This document shows positions 1 to 12,300 of a DNA stretch of 64,000 bases, piece by piece. Below the pieces are notes generated by a model. It was not told the origin of the DNA, did no database searches, and saw only the letters and a list, made by a program, of their open reading frames with translations. The translations under genes were made by a program, and so were the position numbers. Source of the DNA: Bipolaris cookei (Eukaryota; Ascomycota; Dothideomycetes; Pleosporales; Pleosporaceae); assembly GCA_002286855.1 (NCBI GenBank), contig NRSV01000040.1, forward strand, positions 250,071 to 314,070, read 5' to 3'. Every line of letters begins with the position of its first letter. The stretch's first letter is position 1.

Positions 1-1426
1 ATACGCCAATAGCATCGGATCCAACTGTCCCTCGTCAAACGGCGTTCTCACATGTGGATGGAGCTGTTGGAGCAAGTCGTCCGCGCTGCCCCCAGGCAAG
101 CCAAGCATCGACGGGTTCGATTGGAAATGGTTGGAAAACGTCGGGGTAATCACCGGCTTCATATGCATGTCGTCTGTATAGTTCGGGCTCATATGCATGT
201 TCGAATATGGTGCAGAGTGGTAAGGCCGGTTGTAGAGATCGTTGTGGCTCACCAGCATAGGTCGTCCTTCATTCGTCATTTCCCATGAGGATCTGTTAAA
301 ACTGTTCGCGTTTGGTCCGAATGCTCCATCAAGGTATTCTGCGCCAATCCCACTTGATGGGTAACTGATCGAGCGTTCGATGCGTCTAGTTTGCCGAGGG
401 CGTAACCTTCCCGCACCTGGGGCCCTCTCGGTATCGTCCAAGTCGCTTGGTTCTTCATCATCTGACCATTCACTCCTTCGCTTCCGAGCTGGAGTGGCCG
501 TCTTGCTTGGTGAAAACTTGTATGTCGGATGCGCGTTCTGGTGGTTGATTCTTTCGAGCTTTGCATATTCGCTGTAGAGGTCGCGGATTTCTGGCGGCTC
601 AAGAGGCCAACTTTCCCCGGCTACCGACGACACAACTTGATGGTTGTTTTGCAAGCACCATGACTTGGCTCTTTCTGCGAATGCCGATCTGTACAGCATG
701 AACGAGTTCATTGGACGAGCAATGTATCCGTTCCGCTTTTCTGCTTCTCGCCTTCGAACATCCGCTGGCCTATTCACCCACTCCTCCATGTTCTTGATCG
801 GGATATTATGCAGCTCTTTCGTTAGTATACTCAACGGCGCAGTCAGCTTGGGTATTTTCTGCTTGTCTCCCTTTGCTGTTTTCGCTTTCCTGGATTTTGG
901 TATCGCTTTTGGCCTTAGGCTTATTTGAGTTTCTTTTGAAGATGTGGATGCGGTCATTGTTCTTCTGTTGCGGGTCGCTGCACGACTAGATTCATCGCCG
1001 TTGGCAGATCTTGGTGTTGGCGGAGAGAACAAGACTTGATCGTTCTATTACCCATCAGCCATGTCGCCACTGACTCTGCCTGAGACTCACTTACCGACAT
1101 GCGGCCACACGAGCCGTTGGGATAAAACTCTGTCGGCGGTCCATAACCGTCCTGGGGATTGGTCAACATTTTGATGAGCATGAGAATGCAGGTCTGCTCA
1201 CGTATTGTAGATCTAGTTCAAGCCCACGAATGTGGTCGTCGGCATGTGATGTATGCGAAGGGATGCCTTGATGCGCCACAGAGCTTGGGGAACCATACCA
1301 TGCCTCACCGAATGGACGTCCGCGGTCTGCGTTGTATTCGGCAACTTGATGAAGCCCGACTTGGTACTCTGACCCAGCATTCGGCGGGGTGGGAGGATGT
1401 TGTTGGATGAGCAAATCACCCCTCAT
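1..1426 (-). CDS. HMG-box (MATA-type) transcription factor, C-terminus cut by window edge
   Basis: Rebuilt from three exons on the minus strand: 1426-1202, 1151-1095 and 1044-1 (open at the edge). Both introns (1201-1152 and 1094-1045) are 50 nt, GT-AG and phase 0. The visible part is 442 residues. The N-terminus is Pro/Gly/Tyr-rich and low in complexity. A basic stretch (about 140-160) precedes an HMG box at about 203-273 that starts IARPMNSFMLYRSAF and ends HPTYKFSPSK, the pattern of MATA/Ste11-like HMG boxes that bind DNA in sexual-development regulators. A basic segment (ARKRRS) and an acidic patch follow. The start at 1426 gives the longest continuous frame into exon 2. It diverges from the coiled-coil gene across 4 kb. 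It is not the MAT1-2-1 idiomorph in any way I can show, since no MAT flanking genes are present. Seen: the box and introns. Inferred: a role in development. Confidence 0.85.
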
Positions 1427-4400
1427 CGTAACGAGAATCAGCGCACAATGGAGTTGGTCGCTGCGACAGTGGAGATTGCGGGCGGACGCGTTGTTCTCTC
1501 TACCGCTTTGTCTTCGCCTCTTGACTCAGTGCCTTACCAGAAGTGACTGCGATGAGTTTTCAAGGTGACAATCTAGTAGCAGGTCGAAAATATGTCTCTG
1601 CACTGCAGCCGAAGTGTCTCAGCAACTGAGGACGGCGGCTGAGACGTCGTCTCTGATTTCTGGTCTTGTATTTCTCAAGGTCCCTCCAGCCAAAGAATCG
1701 TGTTGCAAATGTGTTGCTGCATATAAGTCAGTAATTACAGCTAATATCTTGCTTCATGTTAGGTTTGCTGTGTCGCGACGGTGCATAGCAGTCCGCAAAG
1801 CGTTCAGGGGACGAACCTATTGCAGTTATCCGTTTTTCACCGGCTCCAATACTCTAGTATGTACACAAGCAAATCTAACAATTACAGAATGCCAAATCGT
1901 AGGAAAGGTGTGCAACTAGAGTACCGGAGTTGTGTTTTCCTGGTCTGTTACTCTTTGCGGTGATGGCGAAGCTAGAACAGGGCGTGAAGGGCGGGTCAAC
2001 CAAAGAGAATTCTTTGTCCAGGGCCAGTCATAAGATGATATTTGTAGCGAACTACTCAATCTCGAGTTCTACTGTTCAATTACACTGTAGTGTATCTGCG
2101 TCTCAGCGTGGACAAAGAGACTACCGGATTGGTGATGGCTGGGTACGCTTGCCGCACTAAGGAGCTGCGCTGTTTTTGTACTATTGGCCTCCCCACTGAT
2201 CCAATACATACCTGATGGCGCAAACTTAACCCTCTGGTCCGTTCACATTTCGAAGCTCAGTAACTCGCGTTTTTTTCTCCAGTGGTGTGGGAAACGGCCC
2301 TCAGTCTCTCCACCATGATAGCCCTGGGTGGAAGCTACGCCTCATTAGGACGCCCTTTCGTAATATTTACCCAGCCTCAGTGAGTGTTTGCCAGTTCCAA
2401 TAAGGATCCAACATGGCTTGCAGCAGTCATGTGCACTCGGCGTTCACCATCGTAAGCCACATTCACTGATATCTTTAGCTATTGGTACCCCCTTGGGGAA
2501 TTGTGATCAGTCAAATCATAGGAGGCACTTGATCTCAATCTTCTTGCAGGTTCAGGTTAGTTGGTCGAAATACATCTCGTCATTCCGTCACTTAGTAGCT
2601 CGGTTTGGCCTCCTTCTTACGGATGGCTGCATATCATATATGCCAGAACCCTGACAGCTGGTCATGCTTGGCAGGGCTAGCCATAACATCGCAATTTCCA
2701 AAGTCTATCATACGGGCTAATATGCATCTATGCAATCAGTTCATGGGAAACCCCGGGACTAGCTGGCACTCAAATATGATGCATCTGTTGATTTTGGCAT
2801 TTGCAGCAGTTGGACAAAGGACCAACATAGCATCCCGACACGCTGGTCACTGTGTGCCACTACAGCAAGGCTGAGCAGCCTGTTGACCCCTTGAACCAAG
2901 AATAATCCCGTAAATCCTGTCCGTTCACGGCTGTTTGGTTCAGCGTGGATGAATTTTGAGGCAGGCTTATTCAAGGAACTTGGTCCTCAATATCTCTAAG
3001 CGACAAGCAGCGGACAGCTCAGCAAGGTCCTGCACACTGGATGTATGCAGAAAAAAGCTCGGTTACTTCCGGTCGATCGTGTCGATATGCGCTTCCTGTA
3101 GACCTCCTTTCGGAATGCATGCTAGGACCATTTTGGTATGTCAACCAAACAGTCTCAACTTCGTGTAACTCCGTTTGACCGGCCCTCAAAGGCAGTGTTA
3201 ATTGGTATGAACAAGCACGAAACACATGTGGATTCCATAAGTACTGACACCACTGTGGATTAAGGGGTTCGATGTAGTTTGTAAAATTTGGACATGTCTG
3301 CTTTGGCCGCTACACCCAGAATAACAGCAAATAAGCTACCGTGATGGCTGTAGTTCCGTCAGAGTACTCCAGGAGTATACGTCAGCCAGCTCGATCAGTA
3401 ATGGATCACTGTTGGGGATATCCCGTTGTGTTACCACTGTCAGATGTTAAACTATCGTTGTGGAAGGGAACCTATGGTCACATATGCATCTAGACGACTT
3501 CATCGCTGTCAACGACCACCTACTGTGCCCTTATCTTGATTCCAACTCACTCAAGCCAGTGACCTTCTTATTGCTAGCCAGAAATCATCGCTAAGCCGCC
3601 AGTCCCCGTTTTGAGACCCCGATGCCACGGGGGTGTCAGTAAGGTTTGCAGTATATCCACCGCTGGCTCTGTCCGCAACGAATCCTGCGCGTATCTTGCG
3701 GGCTCATTTCAATGGTTATGTTTTTATAATCTGATTGGCTGTAAGAAATAGTAACGAATGAAAAGCCAGCAAGTGTGCTCCCCATGGCAGCCGACGATCA
3801 GTATGGTCCTCCTACTTCATGCGAGAGGGTTTCGACGGTTTACCCCACTTGGCCACAATCATTACCACGGAACGTTTCCATGGCACGGAAGTACCGTCGA
3901 CAGTCTAGCCGTCGTTACCAACATATTTTGGGGGCACTATGGTCTGTAGGCTCCAGCAGCAGCCCCTTTCTGCCCACAGGATAATAGCGGCCGCGTTAAG
4001 CAACATGATTGGACCTATTAAGCAACACAACAGCCCCCACTTCTAGGATCGTCTTCCGTGTCTGGACATTTGCCTTCGATTTCACTAGCTTGGCATCGGC
4101 ACGCTAACAAAGACCCTCGAAAATAGGTCAGCGGTTGCGGTCGGATCAAGGAACTATGCCGTGAGGTTCCTGCTCGGGGCTCCCGCTGATTACTGTGGGA
4201 CTCAAATGCAATAATCGCACCATTTTCGGACCAAGCACCTAGCAACTGGTAGCCACTTACTGCTTGAAGTCACCTCAGGCGACCGGATCCGCTCAGTAAT
4301 CCAGTCAACTGAGGGTCCTCCGGTAGTACGGCTGTTTGGGCTCTGTCGCGATGGGCAGTTGTCGAAGATTTGACCACAACGATGGAAAAGGATTATCGGG

Positions 4401-5424
4401 ACAACAATGTAATGACATCAGATCTTTGGTTACGCTGAGATAAGTGGTCAAAAATTGGAACACATCCTGTCAGGAAGGACATGTCACGACAGTTCAAGCT
4501 CAGCCAATCCTCGATCTGCGCTCAGCGAGGGGGAAACATCCAACAGTCATGTAAAGCTGGAAATTTTAGCCACTTTTCCATTATTACTTTGTCTACCAGC
4601 CGACTTTTTGACTTTCTGATGCCTGATTTCCCATGTTTATCTTCCACGCATATTGATCTCTTCTCTGTTCTTCACAGCATGCCATTCTCAATTACGCTAA
4701 AAGCTGACCAAAATGGTATTCAGAACAATGTTACTTAGTAATGGCGCCCTTCTAAGTTCAGTCAGTTAGACCTGTGCTACACTATCCTGTGGAGCTGGTG
4801 GCGCGCTGCCACGCCGTGCCACTTAAACCGCACTTCTCTAGCTTGCATTTGTCGAGTGTCTACCGCAGGAGGTCCCGGATTTGATATGGAAAATGGTACT
4901 CCTTTAGGTTTAGAGAATGGAAGTATTATACTTTATCGGGCCGCGACGATCGTGATCACATTGACTTTAGCAAGTACTCGGTGCGCAGGCTGAAGACGGC
5001 TCGAAGGCGAACGTCTCGTCTCGAGTAAACAATAAACCAGATGCAGGGTACCAACCATAAACGTTAGAAAGAGTAGACTTCTTGGCGGGTAAAATGTTGT
5101 GATTGTGGTTCTCGAAAGGCCATCAGAAACTGGAGCAACCCCGTTTCCTCTAACCTGTCAGGGACCACAGGAGCTTGCACCAAACAAGCCAACAAAGAAT
5201 AGTCGTGGCATCCCGGATAAAGCCATGCCTTTGAAGCTCACCTGAGTCTACTACGTAATCAGTCGATCGTTGATTTTGCTGAAAAGGCTTTGAAACAAAA
5301 CCACCGAAACAACCAACCAGTCACATTAGACAAGTCATGGCGAGAACTTTTTCTACATTCACAGGCTGGGCAATCCGCATGGATCTCACAGATTAACTTG
5401 CATTGAAGCTAAATCCAGAGAACT
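1427..5424. other. 4 kb gene-free divergent intergenic region
   Basis: All open frames here are under about 105 codons. None matches a family I recognise or joins through plausible splice sites into a longer protein. Composition is mixed, without obvious tandem repeats or long AT-rich runs. It separates two divergent genes (HMG-box factor and coiled-coil protein), so it may hold promoters for both. A decayed element or non-coding RNA cannot be excluded by eye. Confidence 0.5.
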
Positions 5425-7587
5425 ATGACGAACAAGAATGGCCCCGAGAAGGATGTCTCCTTGGACAAAGATGAGACCACAAATCCGCCAAGCGCTGGCA
5501 AGGAAGTGACGCGAAGGCGACCAACCTTATTAGGTCATATAAAAGAAGACACAGGGGCTGCTTCAACAAGTGTGCTCGATGAGACTGATCACAGAAAGGA
5601 TCCGAACCATTCGAAGCTCCGATCATGGAACAGCCCATCCGGCTATTTTACACCTACAAGATTGTCCCAAGCGAGGAGAAATGACAAGATTGGGCCTCTT
5701 AGTCGCCAGGGCAGTAATTCACTGCAAACATCCTCCATACATGATACACGGCCCATATCTCCTCTGAAACGCAGTAACAGTGCTTTCAGAAACTACAGGA
5801 ATGATAGCACTGAAAGTGGACACTTGTCTCACTCGGTGACTGAACAAAGGGGTGAAGCTTATAAAATGCGGAGCTCTACCTTCAATCTGACGGATAGCCT
5901 GAAATTTCATGAGAATAATGTGACCAAAATATTTGGTGGCTGGAACCAGGGAAAAGATGCAGACTTGGGCGGGTCAATAAGAGTAGACGGATATGGGCAC
6001 ATAGATGAAGAGACAATGAAGAAACGAAGCGAAGAACTGGAAGTTACGAAAGAAAAGGTCGTGAGCCTGCGCCAGCGTAACAACGAGCTAGCAACTAAGA
6101 TTGAGAATCTCAAAGCTTTTGGTATGGAGCATGACAAGGCCTTAGAGGATAAACTACCGTCTTATAAGGCTGAATCAGAAACATGGAAGCAAAACTACGA
6201 TGCGCTCTCCACCAAATATCGGAAAATCGAGGAGCAAATTAAGGCCCAAAATCACCTTGAGTCCGAAACATCACAGAATGAAGCGACAGAAATAGAGAAC
6301 AAGAAGCTTCGAGCAACAGTCGTGGAGAATCAAAATGACATTGCCAAGATGAAAACTGAGCTCAAGAAAAAAGACAATGAATTAGTAGACATGACTAAAC
6401 ACGCCGCAAATATTGAGGAAGAGGCACTGGGGAGCGACAAGAAACTTAAAAGGTTACAGAAATTAGTATGTGATATGGGCAAAGTCATCGCAAAGTGGAT
6501 ACAAGTATCGTCTAGTGGCGCAGCCATTGAACCTAACGATGTCAATCAGCTCATACGAAATTACGCAGATGATGCTGAGACCAAAGAAGTGCTGGTGAAT
6601 GCGAAGCAGTTGCTGAACATGTTTGTGGAGAAGAATGAAAGTCTGGAGCGTCAATTAGAGGATAAAAAATACGAAATCACCAATATCAAGAAGGCTATCG
6701 AAGAGCAATCGCAAGAAGAAGTTCTACTGACTCCCGGTCTGATGCTTCCGACAAATCTACTGTACAGCAGTGACAAAACCGAGGCTCTCTACAAAGAGGA
6801 GCGAGCAAAGCGGATAGCTGCTGAAGAAAAACTGAAAATATTCACTACAGCAGACAAGCAAGATTCGCAGCTCCAACAAGTCCAGCAAGATCTTCACTCG
6901 CAACTAACAGACCTCCAAAAACAATTCACACTTCTCACCCAACAAGCCCAAATCTCACAACATCTGGCTTCCGAATGGGAATCCGAAGTCGCGTCCAAAC
7001 AATCCGAACTCGACCTCCGCACTTCAGAATTCCAATCCGCCCTCGACTCCAAAGACCTCGAAATAAACACCTACATCTCTTCCTACCACTCTGCAACCCG
7101 CGACCGTGATACCACCACCACCACCCTCCACCAAACGTTCGACTCCCTAACCCGCGACTACGCCTCCCTGAAAACCCTCTTCGACAGCACCTCCCTCTCC
7201 GATGCCAAAAAAAGCGACATCATAACCCGCCTACAACGCAAAATCAAACTGCAGACTGCGTACATGACCGACATGCAACAAGCCATGTACCTCTGGCAGA
7301 AACTTCCTTTGCCCCAAGATTGCGCAAACTTGAATCATGATGATGATGATGATGACGAGTTCGAGTCGGAGTCTAAGCTGGACGATCCCTTGTCGCCGCA
7401 GCCGCCGAGGTTTACAGCAAGGCCGCGTAAGGTGCCGAGGTATATGATGTCGCCGGCGATGGAGGCGAGGAGGGAGAAGGTGAAGAGGTATAAAGAAGAG
7501 CTTAGGGTGGAGAGGGAGAAGGTGATGCTGGGGTTGGTGGGGGTGGGGGAAGTGGCGAAGGGGAAGGGGGTGAGGAGGTGGAGATGA
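5425..7587 (+). CDS. long coiled-coil protein, function unknown
   Basis: Single-exon frame of 720 residues starting at ATG 5425. The first 190 residues are Ser/Thr/Arg-rich and look disordered (for example SPSGYFTPTRLSQARR and RPISPLKRSNS). From about 200 to 345 and again about 390-640, heptad-like Glu/Lys/Gln/Leu segments predict coiled coils. A run of Asp near 638-645 is followed by a basic tail with an ARPRKVPRYMMSP segment. The layout (Ser-rich N-terminus, long coiled coil, basic end) resembles spindle-pole, septal or cytoskeletal scaffold proteins, but I see no diagnostic domain such as Cut12 and do not assign a name. Base use shifts strongly along the gene: A/G-rich up to about 6,880, C-rich to about 7,290, then G-rich to the stop. 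The CDS itself is well supported by its length. The function is unknown. Confidence 0.75.
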   Translation: MTNKNGPEKDVSLDKDETTNPPSAGKEVTRRRPTLLGHIKEDTGAASTSVLDETDHRKDPNHSKLRSWNSPSGYFTPTRLSQARRNDKIGPLSRQGSNSLQTSSIHDTRPISPLKRSNSAFRNYRNDSTESGHLSHSVTEQRGEAYKMRSSTFNLTDSLKFHENNVTKIFGGWNQGKDADLGGSIRVDGYGHIDEETMKKRSEELEVTKEKVVSLRQRNNELATKIENLKAFGMEHDKALEDKLPSYKAESETWKQNYDALSTKYRKIEEQIKAQNHLESETSQNEATEIENKKLRATVVENQNDIAKMKTELKKKDNELVDMTKHAANIEEEALGSDKKLKRLQKLVCDMGKVIAKWIQVSSSGAAIEPNDVNQLIRNYADDAETKEVLVNAKQLLNMFVEKNESLERQLEDKKYEITNIKKAIEEQSQEEVLLTPGLMLPTNLLYSSDKTEALYKEERAKRIAAEEKLKIFTTADKQDSQLQQVQQDLHSQLTDLQKQFTLLTQQAQISQHLASEWESEVASKQSELDLRTSEFQSALDSKDLEINTYISSYHSATRDRDTTTTTLHQTFDSLTRDYASLKTLFDSTSLSDAKKSDIITRLQRKIKLQTAYMTDMQQAMYLWQKLPLPQDCANLNHDDDDDDEFESESKLDDPLSPQPPRFTARPRKVPRYMMSPAMEARREKVKRYKEELRVEREKVMLGLVGVGEVAKGKGVRRWR

Positions 7588-10500
7588 GATAACGGCGTTT
7601 TGGAGAAGTAGAGGGCTTTTGGTGTAAAAAAAAAAAGGGGGGGGGGGTAAAAGTGGCATGTACTACGTTGGAATGAATGTATCTGCTGCTACGTATAAGA
7701 AAATTGCAACAGACATGTTCTTCTCTAGCCCTGTCATCTTTGCATGTGTTCACGCCTCACCTTCCTCCAAAAGTATATCTTCCAACAACATTATTCCCTA
7801 CATTGATACATCCACATATCAGATCAAGAGAGCCTACCACGGTGTCCCCATGGCTTCAATCTATGGAATGCTCACCTCACAGTCCCACAACATCTCCCAT
7901 AGCGAACAACTTCAAAGTAACACAACACGTAGTATGCATTCAGATACATCAAGCCAAGATACGAACAATGTGGCGCAAGTACATATTCCAACAAAGCACG
8001 ATGCAATGTCACTCCACTCTAACCAACTAACTACGCGAGCTCCATCCACGTGGAGCGGTACGTGCGCAGCAGAAATGTCACTGGTCAAACAACAACGATT
8101 TAAATGCGTAATCATGATGCTGGTACTTTGATTCTAGATGGCAAATACGCTGCGTGTTACAGCGATCATCCATGTTGGGTGTAACGAGGATGCGACATGG
8201 GTTTAGCAGCGTGCGTATAGTTTCGGGACGATCAGGGCGATAACAACATAACGCTAACGAACGTGGGGAAGCATATAGTGTTCGCGGCCAACAAAGTCTT
8301 TGTTTTGTGAGACTGGGGATTGCGAATCTTGTGTACATCAGTGTATGGTGTGGAGTACTGTTCCGCTCAATGATTCCCCCACGCGTTAATGCAAGCGTGC
8401 CCGCAAAAAGAAAGTCAAGGGTCTCTTGATGCGATAAGATATGATCCTTCTCTTGTATGACCGAGTGTTTTTGACCGTCGTAAAGATTTCTAAGCTGGGG
8501 TCCGCACCAGGCTCGAACAAATAAGGCTGATGACGCCTTGTTTACATGGGTTGTCATCGGTGTAAGTAACAGGTATTCCCACGTGTTCCGCCCACCCTTA
8601 TTGTATTCTTCCCTTTTTTTTCCTTTTAAGAAGGCAGGAAACCGATACGCTGTTTATCGGTGTTGAGCTAGCATTTGTGTGCATATAGGATGGATGGGGT
8701 TCGGCGAGTGTGGCATGTTTGCGTTTGTGACTGCGTTTGTTGACTGCGTCTGGCTTACATATTACGCAGATAGCGGTGTATGGGCAAGATGAAGATGCGA
8801 GGGAGAGTCGAGGACAGAAAGACAGTGAATCAGAGAAAGGAAGCGGTTCTTCTTCTTGGCTTTCTTGTAAGAATGTTGAGATTGGCATCGTGACTTCCTC
8901 TTTCGGATGCGTCCTTTGGAAGCGACGGTTGAGATGGGCTTCACTGTTGATCACATGTTATCTCCATCACCTCTTCGCTTCACTGCTTATCTCCAACCAA
9001 CAATTTGTAGCACCTATGACAATCTTCTCTTCCGTACGGTCTTTATCAGGGGTCTCGGTATGAAGTAGCGACTCTCCAATTGGCTGTGAAGATGTAACGG
9101 ATTACACTGTGCATGGAAATTACCTCGCTACCCTCAGCAGCATCTAAAGGTGTGTTTGAGACAGGATTCTTGAATCAGCATTACCAAACCACCAACTGTT
9201 GTGCATGTTGGACCGTTTGCCCCGTAGGCGATGACCCCACTACGTCGTTTCTCCCCAGATCAAACGTTTTTGTAGGATTCACATTATGCGTGCACAAACA
9301 GCCACTTGGCGTAAAGCACGAGGACCCTTGAGTCACATCATAGCACATGATAGGATTTGGCCTGACAGGGTAACCTTGACGGGAGATGAGGCGCCCAGAA
9401 AGTACCATGTCAGACGAGGCGGCTATGTAGAGCACGTGAGAAAGGCTTGCTGTGCCAAGTGAACGTGCTCAAAGGAACGGACAGCATTTGCGAAATGTAA
9501 CCTGGAGGCATAATCGTTCAGGGACCGATCCTTTTCTTCGCTAGACCGGGCTGTAAATCCATGGGACTGGGATTCTAGCTTATAGGGTGGCTTGCACCAT
9601 ACCTATGCCGTATCCGCATAATGACTGTGTTAAGGCCCGACGCATTGTTGTTGTAGTACCAGACACGCCTCCTCTTCGATGCGCAGTAGCATGCATTATC
9701 TTGTCCTCTGAGCCGTCATACATGGTTGGCCCGTCCATCTAATCTACTTTGGCCAATGGCTACGTAACTGGGACGCCTTGCCCCGCCGACTAAGACGGTC
9801 CAGAGCCTAGCATCTGCTGTCAGGCAGCCTGGATCCCAATTAAGAATCGAGGTAGGCAGCAAGATAAGCGGTGCCAGCTCCCCGATCCCGGCGCGGTGGT
9901 GGTGTAAGTCTATAGGGCGTGGGGGCTGAGGTGATGCTAAGGATCTAAGAGGACAGGATAGGATGACAATTGCGTCAATCTGTGTACCAATGGATTTGGC
10001 CAAGATCGGCGATCAAAGCGCAGACGGAGCCAGTGGACAGGTTCAGGCCGGCGAGGCAGAGTGATGGATATGTACAGAGTGCACTTGTTTGCAGGTGGTT
10101 GACAGGACGTTTGGCAGACGTTGTTTTGACGGGCAGTCGGTGGAAAAAGAAACAGAGCCGGCCCGTAGTGGAGATCCGCGAAGCGGCCCGTAGAGGCGTC
10201 GTCGCGCGTGAACTGCCCACCGCCCGCCCATCATCTCTCCACTCGCAGCACACGACACATGGCGCCGCAAGCCCACTCTCAGCACGCTTACCCACAAGCA
10301 CACACGCCCACCCTCCTTCGCAACTTGCTTTCTCCTCCCTGGGATTTTACGGCGCCCCATTGTAACATGAAGGGTCGACTATGTGGCTTACTCGCCTCAA
10401 CACATGCGCCATGCATGTCTCAGCCACCTTTTTGTCCAGTCCTACTCGGGAAGGCAACAGGAAGCAGCCTACTCATCAACTGGTCCAGAGAACACTTACC

Positions 10501-12300
10501 CTTGCACCCTCTCTAAGAGCCATCCATCTTAGGGCGGCCTATGTTTAGGATGCGCATGTGGCGCGGAGCCACCCGCTCATACTGCCAAAAGCTTGGTCAG
10601 GGCATTTGGCGGGAGGGGCGTAGAGAGAACTTTCCCGTCATGACTAAGTAAATGAAGGAGCAAGGGAAAGAAGTGGGTGGATGGGTGAGTGCGTGGGTGG
10701 GACCTGCAAGCGGATTACAGGGCATAGCAGTCTCACCATGATGACTTGACGAGACGACGGATTGAGAAGTTGCTGCGAAGTCGACTCATAATGGCTACAT
10801 TGGTACCCTCCCGCTTAGCCGAGCTGCATCGCCATCACTGCTGCTAACAGCAGCACCAGCACCAGCACCAGCAGCCTCAGATTGCGAAAGCCAAGCACGC
10901 AAATACACAACCACTCCTCAGAGGCCACCTCAAGCGTCAGGCCCCCAAAAATACGCACTTCACAAACCTCGTCAATCACATCGCCCCATCTACCAAGTCG
11001 ACCCAACCAGACCCGAATTACCGGGTAAAACCACAATCAAATCTTACGACCACTATTCCTACCCAAGGCTACGTGTTCGTTAATTTGCATACCCCCATCC
11101 CAGCAACACACATAAAAAAAATCGGACGCCTGATTCCCAGTGGGGCGGCCCCATCCCCCCTTTTCCTTCTAGGAGGAAATAATAATAATGCACAGTAATA
11201 ATAATCATTTGCATACGTACATACTTACATCTAATCATTGCCGCTTGAACGAGAGAGAGAAAAAGGCCCTGTTTCCTCGGCATGTCACGGTTCCGTAAGT
11301 AAGTAAATAAAACCCTTTCCCAAACAGGCGCTTTTCCATAGCACGATTAGACATGCAAAGGGGCCTAGCCCTATGTGCCTTGGGGGGGGTTTTTTTTCCG
11401 CACTTACAATCACGCAAGGTGCGATGCGATATTTTTCCCTGACAAAACTGGGCGGTTAACGGCAAGTGGGGTTGAACACGCACACTTCAAGAGACCAGAA
11501 CAGGAAGTAAGACAAAAAAAAGTCAAAAAGGGAAATAAAAGCGAGAGAAACCGGGGTAGGAAAAGGTGAGATGGAAATCTTTATCGAGACTAGGCGCGTT
11601 TTTTCGTTTAGTAGCAAGTGAGGGAAGGGACCGCAGCCTAGATGGGTGCATAGGGCAGGGGGGGGGAGTCGGAGATAGACCCGAATGGGAAAGCCAAAGC
11701 GAAAAGTGTAGATGCGTGACGAGTGGGTGGTTGGTATGCAGGGCTTAGACGTTTTCTCGCTCACACTCACATGCAAGTAAGGATTGTAATGGTCTTGTTT
11801 ATTTCGGCGGTGTTTTTTTTTGGTTTTTTTCGTTGTTTATGGTCTATGGATTCTCAGCGGCACGGGCGTACGTATGTAGTTGCGGGGGAATACTAGAAGA
11901 AAAAGAAAAAGAAGAAAAGAGGAGAAGAAGAGAAGAAGAAAACAATACTATAGATAATTCGTTGCGCACACTCTGCTGTAGTATAGCGAGTTCGTTTGGA
12001 TAGTAACCGAGCTTCCTATGGGAATAATGTACATGTTTGGTTGATGAAACCGTTGGGGGGGTGGGGTTAGAGGAAACCCCCATTATCTAGTCTCTACGTG
12101 GAGAAAGCAAAAAAAATAGCATATGAGATCGAGAAATGAAAAAACAAAGAATCGCGCTCATTTTGCTGTCTTGAAAACGTGACGCGTACAAGCGTTTGTT
12201 CGTTGATCGAGTAGATGACGCTGAAAAAGAAAAGGAAAGAAAGAAAAAGAAACCTTCAGCAAATTTCACTGCATAAGTATGTCCTGATTCTAGACACGCA
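7588..12300. other. 4.7 kb gene-free region between coiled-coil and AflR-type genes
   Basis: This lies downstream of both flanking genes, which converge on it. Frames reach about 160 codons (for example the minus strand near 8,078-8,557), but none carries a recognisable motif, and splicing does not extend them. The interval 10,000-10,500 is GC-rich. From about 11,000 to 12,280 there are many purine and pyrimidine tracts, including G-run/T-run junctions near 11,383-11,398 and AAG-rich stretches at 11,895-11,940. No PKS, NRPS, P450 or transporter fragment was seen beside the adjacent regulator. Confidence 0.5.
7626..7647. repeat. A11-G11 double homopolymer
   Basis: Eleven A directly followed by eleven G, 39 nt after the stop codon of the coiled-coil gene. 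It lies in the likely 3' UTR or terminator region. Such a run is prone to slippage and to sequencing error. Confidence 0.85.

Noticed and set aside
7231..7659. 142-codon minus-strand frame opposite the coiled-coil gene's 3' end
   Set aside because: Pro/His/Leu-rich shadow of a G-rich coding strand.
8486..8525. T-arm-like GTTCGAGCC on the minus strand
   Set aside because: Flanking bases do not form a stem and no cloverleaf fits.
8078..8557. 159-codon minus-strand frame
   Set aside because: No recognisable motif, no splice extension, no codon-use signal. Treated as chance.
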